Origin: Gonapodya prolifera JEL478
Taxonomy: Eukaryota > Monoblepharomycota > Monoblepharidomycetes > Monoblepharidales > Gonapodyaceae
Reading direction: 5' to 3'
Length of the DNA stretch: 64,000 nucleotides
NCBI GenBank assembly: GCA_001574975.1
Contig: KQ965744.1
Coordinates: 439,553-503,552, forward strand
Below the pieces are notes generated by a model. It saw only the letters and a program-made list of their open reading frames with translations, searched no databases and was not told where the DNA came from. Made by a program: the position numbers and the translations under genes. Of this stretch, positions 57,385 through 64,000 are shown piece by piece (position 1 is the stretch's first letter; each line of letters starts with the position of its first letter).

Positions 57385-57913
57385 ATGAAGGTCTCGCTCT
57401 CCGTTTCCGCCCGCTTCCTTCTCTTCTGGGCATTTATTCTATTCGCGGGAAGCTTTGTGGCTGCTGGTGTGTCTGGGATGGTCTCACTTTAACGTTTTCC
57501 GGTCCCTCACTCGTTTTCGCTGCTGCCCCACGTCCAGCACCACGATGGCCCTTTTCTGCAGCAGAGGAACCGCAGAAAGCCGCTGCAGAGCCAGAGCCGC
57601 CCCGCCTGAGTCCACACGAGGGCAATCCCATTCCGCCGAGCCACTTCAACGCTAAAACAATCCCGAAGGAGCTGCGGGCGCAATTCTACCACGAGCTCGG
57701 CCTCCCCAGCAGGGAATGGATGCGGCCGGAGGAGATGGTGGACGATAAGGGGAAGGTGAAGCTTGTGGGACGAATCGGGGGCAGGTTTGATGTGAGTGTT
57801 CTCGGCGTACTTGGCGACCAACGGCCCTTTCCTAACAGTTGTAAAACATGTGACAGCCGTCACAAGAGAAGGCATTCTTGAAAGAACATGGATGGGTTCA
57901 TGATGAACTGTGA
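57385..57913 (+). CDS. Small ER-lumen protein with signal peptide and HDEL tail
   Basis: Three exons, about 120 residues. Exon 1 encodes a clear signal peptide (MKVSLSVSARFLLFWAFILF followed by AGSFVAA). After an intron ending near 57,536, exon 2 gives APRWPFSAAEEPQ, a Pro/Glu-rich linker, and the conserved-looking core HFNAKTIPKELRAQFYHELG. Exon 3, joined after an intron of about 65 bp (acceptor ...ATGTGACAG), reads PSQEKAFLKEHGWVHDEL and stops at 57911-57913. HDEL is the fungal ER-retrieval signal, so the mature product should be a soluble ER-lumen protein. No enzyme family or Cys motif is seen, so a chaperone-adaptor or structural role is only a guess. The presence of both targeting signals in one spliced frame supports the model. 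Confidence 0.75.
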
Positions 57914-58252
57914 GGCCCTTCTCCCTCCCACGAACAACCAAGTAGTCGACGATGATGAGGGAAATCAATGTGATACCGAACTGAGGAAGCATCTTCCGAA
58001 CTTATTATTAATTTTTCAGAGTAATGTAAAGGAAATGCTGCCTTGCGCAATATGTATAAGTTTGCAACCTCACAGGTTCTCTTCCCCTCATCCCTCACCG
58101 GCCTCACCCCGCGGGATCTGGGCCGGCGTTGTGGCGAGAAATCAAAAGAAGCCATCACGGCGACGCATTCACGAGCGGTAACGGAACAACGGGTCCACGA
58201 CCCGCGACTTGGCGAACAGTCCGATCGTGATCGGAGCACCGCGAGGCAGAAA
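57914..58252 (+). other. Intergenic region
   Basis: About 340 bp between the HDEL gene and the WDR44-like gene. It probably contains the 3' UTR of the first and the promoter and 5' UTR of the second. No other gene was seen. Confidence 0.35.
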
Positions 58253-61200
58253 ATGGCGACGGAACGGTCTGTTTTCGCAGACGTCGACCTTCTGGCGGGG
58301 CTGGGCGTGCAGAACGTGCGCGTCGCGGACCCGGAGCTCAATGGATTGTTGGATGGGGGCGACGAAGTGCCCGCAGGGGGCATCGCCAATCCGGGATCTC
58401 CAGCACTTCCAGCACTGGTCCCCGCCAGCGAAAACAGCCTTGCACGATCTCATGGCGCGGCCGCCGAGCTGACATCCGCTTCTGGACGTCGTTTGGAAGG
58501 GAGCAACAGGAAATTGGATGGAATGATCACCCAGATCATGCACGACAATTTGGACACGTTCCCACCTAGTGAAGCAAGCTCGAACATACCATCTTTGGAG
58601 CCGAATTCTTGTGGCTCGTTTCCGGAAGGCGTGCAGCACAGTAGGGGATCTACTGGTGAAACCCCCCCGCCACCACCACCACCGCCACCGCCTCTCCCAC
58701 TCCTCACGCAAGGACCAGTTCCTGCAACCTATACAGAAACATTACCTCGGATAATTCATCGGCCTTCTCGCGTTTCCCAAAGTCGCTCACCACCTCTGCC
58801 AGTCCGTTCTCTTTCGCAAGGCAACATCACACCTTCGGCGCCTTCCACCCCCCAACTTGCGCCTCGCCGTAGCCTTGCCTCCACGATACTTCCCTCCACG
58901 ATACTTTCTGGACGGCGAAACGCGCAATCATCTCGGCAAGGTTGGTATCCATGAGATTCCCCCCTTAAAACCTTATCCGCTGAATTTTGACTCGTCGCGG
59001 ATGTTGCCTTGTCAATTGTAAGTTTCCATATCAGCGTCTGCAGCCGGCTCCCCCACGCTCCAACGGCGCCGGCCCTCGCTCAAGCAACAACAGCCGCGAG
59101 ACCTCTTTTCCAGGCTTCGCGAGAAATCAACCGTAGCGGCAGCGGCGGCGGTGAAAGTAGGAACTGACACACGACCGCTGGAGAAAGAGCGTGACTCGTT
59201 CCAGTCTCACAGATTGGCATTTTCAACGCCGTTCTATGGAGCGGGTATCCCTTCACGGGTCCCAACACCTCCCAACTCTGGCGCGGCCTCGATGATGCAG
59301 AAGCGTTTTCCCGACGTGGCGGGCACGCCTCACTCGGACTCTTTCCGGCGTTCCTCAACTCACTCCTCGAGTTCATCCGTGGAGGCCATAATGTTCCCCG
59401 CAGTGTCGCCGGACATGGACCTCAAACCTACGAACCCTCCCACACACACTCCCGAACCCTCCAGAGCCCCACCGCTGTACTTGACATCCCTACCCTCGCT
59501 GTCCCAAGCGGACCCTACACCTCGCGGCCTGACCTACTTCGAACTGCAAACACCACAGCCCGCATCGTTCATGGGCACGCCGGACTCGCTCACAGGGGAC
59601 GCACAGGACGGACGGGTGCGGACCTCGTCCGAATCGCACCGAAGCGCGGGCGGGTCAGTCGTGTCGGACGGGGCGTCCAGTTACAAGGCCGCGGGGAAGG
59701 GCAAGATTGGCGGCCTGCTCGCCAAACTCCATTTGGGCGGGGCAAGCGCAAGCGGAGACGCTCTTTCCGGCGGTCGACATCCCGGGTCGTTGACAGTGCC
59801 AGGTGCGGCGCCGGGAAAGCACAAGGACCGGGAAGTGGCTCGGGAGACCTCGGGACGGGTGAAAGTAACCGTCAACAACAAACGGTTCCGGGAGCTGGGC
59901 CGGCTGGTTGCGGTGCAGGCGTTGAGAGGGGACAGTCGGCAGAAAGCAAGTGCACCACGGTGGAAAGGTGAAGAGAGTTTTGTCAAAGAGACCCAGGCGG
60001 ATGTGGAATGCAGAAGTCGCTGACAGATGGATTTTTTGCAGCGTGGGCTCCTCCTTCAACGCATGGTAGCTCGAGTAACCTTCATCGCCCAACAGCTGAC
60101 GCCACACTTTCGCATCACAATTCTCTTCCTCGACTGAAGGTGTCAACAGAAGGCGGGCGAGAGGGCACATCCGCCCATGCAGATGATTCTCCGCGAGGCA
60201 GTCATCACGCCCCACCTGTTTCTCCTGGAGTAGCCAAGAAAAACAGCGGGTTTCACCTGTCACTGTCCATCTCGGCACTCTCGGGAAAGGATTCTCCGAA
60301 GTCACCCCGCTCTCCCAAGCCTGTCCACCAATCTCAAGAGATTACCATCCAATCGTCACCGACAGAGTCCTCCCAACCCGATACATACGACTTTTCCACA
60401 CGGATAGCCCAGACAGGTGGCGGCGGTGCATCCACTGTACATGCCTACGCTGAAGACGACCCATTCAGTTTTCCGATGATGTTCGGTGACGTCAGCAAAC
60501 CCGCTGTTGACGAAGCGGCCGCGCAAGAAGCCGCAAAGAAAATTGACGAGGCGAAAAAAGTTGCCAAAGAGGAGCAGGAAGTTGGAGATGGAACATCCTC
60601 GTCAAAGGTGGTTTTGAGGTGGTGTTGTCCCCAGCAATGGTGATTGGGTTTGACTGACGCGTTTACTTTAGGGCGCCATATGGTCCATGCAATTCAGCTC
60701 AGATGGGCGGTATTTGGCGACAGGCGGCGAAGACACGCACGTCCGCGTTTGGTCCGCGATGACGGAATCTGCGCACGAGGGACTTGACGACGACTCCTCG
60801 AGTTCCGCGCCGAGCCTTGTTGGCAGTACCGCAGGTAGTTCCGGAGTGGCCTCGAAACTTATGGCGAACGGTGTGACGAAAGCTATTCGCAGACGAAGCA
60901 TATTGCCCGGTATCATCGGAGAGGAGTTCGCGGCACCGGACCCAAAGTCGAGGAATACGTCCAGAGCATCCTCTCCGACGACGTCGGCGTCCGGTTCTTT
61001 GGACTCGAACAATCGCCAAGCGAAGCTGCTTCAAGTGTTCCAGTCGAAACCTCACCGTGTATATCGGGGGCATACATCGGATATCCTCGATATTTCATTC
61101 TCGGGGAACGATTTCTTACTGTCTTCCTCGCTGGATGCCACCGTGAGACTCTGGCACATTGCTGATGACTCTTGCTTGGGCATCTTTCGCCATCCGGACG

Positions 61201-62261
61201 CTGTGCCTTCTGTGTCGTTCCATCCCAATGACGATAAGTGGTTTGTAAGTGGGTGCTTTGATGGGAAGGTCAGGGTTTGGAATCTCAACACAAAGGCATG
61301 TGTTGCTACGGAGCGGCTTCGGGGATCAGGCAGGGAGGTTGCGGCTGATGTTGCTGGAAACTCAAAGGGCAAATTTTCCGGCGTTTTACCTTCGCGACCC
61401 CCTCATTTGCTCTGCACAGCCGTCGGAATCAGCGCAGATGGCGGAATGGTGATCGCTGGGAGCATGGACGGTCGACTGACGTTCTACGAGTTCCAAGGAC
61501 TTCGTTATCACACGCAGATTGAGTTGGCCGCTCCTGGAAAGGGTAGCAAGATTTCTGGCATTACAGCGTATCCCTCCACCGGTATATTGAACGATGGGGA
61601 GTCTCCTCTTTCTCGCGAGTTGCCACCCCCTTCTTACGTAACACGAGATCCGTCTGGGAAGATTTTGGTTGTGGAAAGAAATCGCACGGGGAAAATTCTG
61701 GTGACATCAAACGATCAGAGATTGAGATTGATGTCTTTGTCGGATAAATCGATTGTCAGGAAGTACCACGGCGCGAAGAATGTCCAGAGCCAAGTGAAAG
61801 CGAGCGTCGCAGGACCTCATGCGGAGTGGATTGTTGGAGGATCGGATGATGGTAGAGTCTTGGTGTGGAGGTGAGTCACGCATAAAATCTTTAGTGTCTT
61901 CGAAGATGACATTTGGCTTGTTTATTTGTTACAAAGAACCGATCCAGAAACGTCCGCTGTAAACGGCAGTATGTTTGGTCATCGTGAACGGACAGATCGG
62001 ACAGAAAGCTACGAGTCATGGGTCGCCAGCGACGCGCCCATCACCAGTGTGCTTTGTGCACCGGTCGGTTTGCGACGCCACTTGGAAAGGATCGGTCTCC
62101 GCGAAACTCCAGACTACTCAAGAACTGAAGCGTTTGGATTAATTTTTGTCTGCGCAGATACCAAGGGGGCCATTAGAGTTTATGAATGCTTTAGACCGGG
62201 CGATCCCGATGCAGTTTTGTCGAGCGATGACCGCTCAACTCACAGTGTGAACGTTGGTTAA
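58253..62261 (+). CDS. WDR44-like WD40 protein (putative Rab11 effector)
   Basis: About 1,230 residues. The ATG at 58253 starts MATERSVFADVDLLAGLGVQ. The N-terminal ~690 residues are disordered, rich in Ser and Pro with a poly-Pro tract near 58,665-58,700, and carry an acidic/helical segment just before the propeller (AKKIDEAKKVAKEEQEVGD). WD40 blades then follow the WDR44 pattern closely: GAIWSMQFSSDGRYLATGGE, an insertion of about 80 residues, YRGHTSDILDISFSGNDFLL, SLDATVRLWHIADDSCLGIF, DDKWFVSGCFDGKVRVWNL, MVIAGSMDGRLTFYEFQGLR, TGKILVTSNDQRLRLMSL and WIVGGSDDGRVLVWR. A short last exon ends at TAA 62259-62261. In animals WDR44 binds Rab11 on recycling endosomes; the same role here is inferred from similarity. 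Confidence 0.88.
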
Positions 62262-62742
62262 TAATGTCATATTTGCACACAGTTTTGATGTACTCAGGAA
62301 GAAAAATGAGTTGCTGGGTGTCCCGTATCTTCGTAGTACAGACCGTGGGGTGGCAGTACAGCAAGGCCCTGGAAGAACGTGCAGAAGACAATTGCATTAT
62401 TGAATCTGCGTCATGTCTCCCACCTATGTAATGTGAACAGCAGCACAAATTCAAGCAACGTCATCACAGTGCTCGTTCCGGTTATTTGGCGATAGACCCG
62501 TCAACAATTTTGTTTTCCTGTGCTAAAAAAATTGCCATAAATCTTCTCGTGAATGCAATCTTAGTCTCTTAGTTTCAAGAAACGCCTGAGCCCAAGATCG
62601 CCCCAGCCCAGTGCGGAGCTTGGCACCACGCAGGTGGCAGTTAATCGATCCGATTTCAACTTTGCATATGATTACATAATTCTTGCGAGAGATTGGGTAC
62701 TAAGACCGTGGCCAGTTGACCGTGCAACCTCTTCGCCAAGGA
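62262..62742. other. Intergenic region without supported gene
   Basis: About 480 bp, AT-rich. No gene, repeat or RNA was recognised. Confidence 0.35.
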
Positions 62743-62968
62743 TGCTTTGCACAGCACTCAGTCGCCACCCGTTCCTCTGGCCAAGCGAGACTGCCCCTGG
62801 GGAACAGTTTGGGATGGGGCTAATTGCAAGTGCAAAACAGGTTGGACCCCCGCGGGGAAGGGCAATGCTGCTCCCCGAACTTGCACTGGTCTGATGGATG
62901 CGTGTGCGACAGTGGGACAACTTGGAACGGAAACACCTAAGTTGGTTCACGATTCAAATCTGCCGTGA
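62743..62968 (+). CDS. Cys-rich exon of a possible small secreted protein
   Basis: Open frame following a plausible acceptor (CCAAG before 62,741) with the Cys-rich stretch AKRDCPWGTVWDGANCKCKT, then GWTPAGKGNAAPRTCTG and one more Cys before the stop at 62966-62968. The CPxGTxWDGxxCKC layout occurs in short extracellular modules of fungi and oomycetes. The 5' exon with a signal peptide was not found; an ATG just upstream is in another frame. The call is therefore partial and may be a gene fragment. Confidence 0.35.
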
Positions 62969-63332
62969 TAGTCTCGTCCAGGAGTAAGAAACGTGGCCAC
63001 TACGTAACTACAAATTAATTTCCTCGATTCCCCTGCACTCATAGATGCTACGGTTAAGCTCCCACCAACTGCCCCTGGGCACTGTCCCAAATAGTGCCCA
63101 AAACTGCGTGTGTCGATCGGTATAGGAAGATTCCACTCTAGGAAGAACGTCGGGCCACTTTCTAAATGAAACCAAATCATCGGTAACAGAGCGCAGTACA
63201 GAAAGATAGTCGATTCAGTTTGTAGTAAATGTGAACTGTTGCGTTGAACGTTTCTGGAATAAAGCGCTACAAAAACGCTATATTGATGTACCACCACACA
63301 TATTTTTGTAAACTCCCAGCGCTTGCAATCTA

Positions 63333-64000
63333 TCAAGTACCAACAACGGTAATATGCGAATCTTTCACTGGCATCCCAACTATTCCCCCCATATGGATAA
63401 ACTCCATAGCCCACTTCTTCGCATTCTCATATGACGACACAATCTCATCAGGATCATCCCTGAAGAAACCAATATCCGAATCAAACCGTTCTTGTTCAAC
63501 CTCTCTTGAGCCACCGGCTGCAGGCTTCGAAACGTTGGTGGACACCCGCTCGGTAAAGCTCCTCCACCATGAACCTGGAGCTCCACCAGATTTACCACCT
63601 CGCCTGCCACCCCCTCCGTTCCCATCTTCATCGTCATCTTCACTTTCATCTGATCGGCGCCTCTTGGAAGCACGTGTATCATAAGTTCGACCATAGACCC
63701 GACGGTAGTCATCCAGCTCCCTGAGCAGCGCCCTGATAGCAGCAATGCGGTCCATCTTTTGAGCGGCGATGAAAGGAATTGTTAGTATTTCCCCACTGCT
63801 CAGACTGCGACGGGACAACCACAAAAACATCCACCAGTCGACCAAGTCGGTGAGCACAACAAATGGCTTGCCGTTTACAGATTCTTGAATGTGAGCCAGT
63901 GCCAAAAGCTCCCCGCAAGCTTGATCAAGGCCGNAAGCTGCCTCCCCAACTTTCTTCACCTCCAAAGCACATAGTGCTCCAGCAACCATCATTAAAGGAT
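63333..64000 (-). CDS. C-terminal part of a protein with PD-(D/E)XK-nuclease-like motifs
   Basis: The frame enters from the right edge, so the N-terminus is missing; it stops at 63333. Near the edge it reads ALCALEVKKVGEAA, then GLDQACGELLALAHIQES and KPFVVLTDLVDWWMFLWL. An E-x-K preceded by hydrophobic residues, a downstream GE helix and a VLT...W strand match the core of PD-(D/E)XK phosphodiesterase folds as seen in restriction-enzyme-like and Crinkler-type proteins of fungi and oomycetes. About 100 residues later comes a nuclear-signal-like SKRRRSDESEDD, a Gly-rich linker, and a tail with FFRDDPDEIVSSYENAKKWA. One ambiguous base (N at 63934) falls in this frame. The family call is inference; part of the motif set may lie outside the window. 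Confidence 0.55.
   Translation of the reverse strand, partial: PLMMVAGALCALEVKKVGEAAXGLDQACGELLALAHIQESVNGKPFVVLTDLVDWWMFLWLSRRSLSSGEILTIPFIAAQKMDRIAAIRALLRELDDYRRVYGRTYDTRASKRRRSDESEDDDEDGNGGGGRRGGKSGGAPGSWWRSFTERVSTNVSKPAAGGSREVEQERFDSDIGFFRDDPDEIVSSYENAKKWAMEFIHMGGIVGMPVKDSHITVVGT

Noticed and set aside
1-64000. CRISPR arrays, bacterial operators, rRNA or tRNA genes
   Set aside because: None were found by eye; the intron-rich eukaryotic gene structure makes bacterial elements unlikely. A tRNA scan could still reveal a missed tRNA.

Overview
This is a 64-kb piece of a nuclear eukaryotic genome, most likely from a zoosporic (chytrid-type) fungus. The genes are compact and tightly packed on both strands. 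They are cut by many short introns (mostly 45-110 bp) with GT...AG ends; several have GTAAGT- or GTGAGT-like donors and short pyrimidine tracts before the acceptor. No bacterial operon features, rRNA, tRNA or CRISPR array were seen. The gene set is fungal (mitochondrial phosphatidylserine decarboxylase, Sec7 ArfGEF, Sar1, GSH1-type glutamate-cysteine ligase, a C-factor-like SDR). A WD40 protein resembling the cilium-linked WDR97/WDR87 group and a maintenance-type DNMT1 point to a flagellated early-diverging fungus rather than a yeast or filamentous ascomycete. The lineage is an inference.

Layout, left to right. 0-8.6 kb: a truncated WD40 gene (-), phosphatidylserine decarboxylase (-), a secreted ML/NPC2-like lipid-binding protein (+) and SAR1 (-). 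8.9-21.9 kb: DNMT1 with RFTS, two BAH domains and an intact C5 methyltransferase (+), followed after only 84 bp by a BIG/Sec7 ArfGEF (+). 22-26 kb: a Sec14-like CRAL-TRIO protein (-) and an ankyrin-RING protein (-). 26.8-36 kb: poorly conserved genes, namely a Pro/Ser-rich coiled-coil protein, an F-box protein and an unrecognised basic protein whose frame seems broken at two C-runs. 36-43.9 kb: an LRR protein, a frame-broken type I membrane protein, an SDR oxidoreductase, and a gene-poor stretch with a minisatellite and a diverged direct repeat. 43.9-53.4 kb: an AlaX-type alanyl-tRNA editing protein (-), a saccharopine-dehydrogenase-like oxidoreductase (+), an acidic small protein (+), a class I sirtuin (+) and glutamate-cysteine ligase (-). 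53.8-62.3 kb: a large unrecognised protein with RRM-like segments and a propeller-like C-terminus, a small ER-lumen protein ending in HDEL, and a WDR44-like WD40 protein. 62.7-64 kb: a Cys-rich fragment and the C-terminus of a protein with PD-(D/E)XK-like motifs.

Functional themes. Membrane traffic is over-represented: SAR1 (COPII), Sec7 (Golgi Arf activation), WDR44-like (a Rab11 effector in animals), Sec14-like and ML lipid carriers, and PSD (phospholipid synthesis). Chromatin is represented by DNMT1 and the sirtuin. These are neighbours, not a demonstrated cluster. I see no convincing new multi-gene system. The most interesting single items are the HDEL protein, the DNMT1 architecture, the nuclease-like protein at the right edge, the RRM/propeller protein and the frame-broken genes. 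Exon boundaries were worked out by hand from frame continuity and splice consensus; where that failed it is stated.
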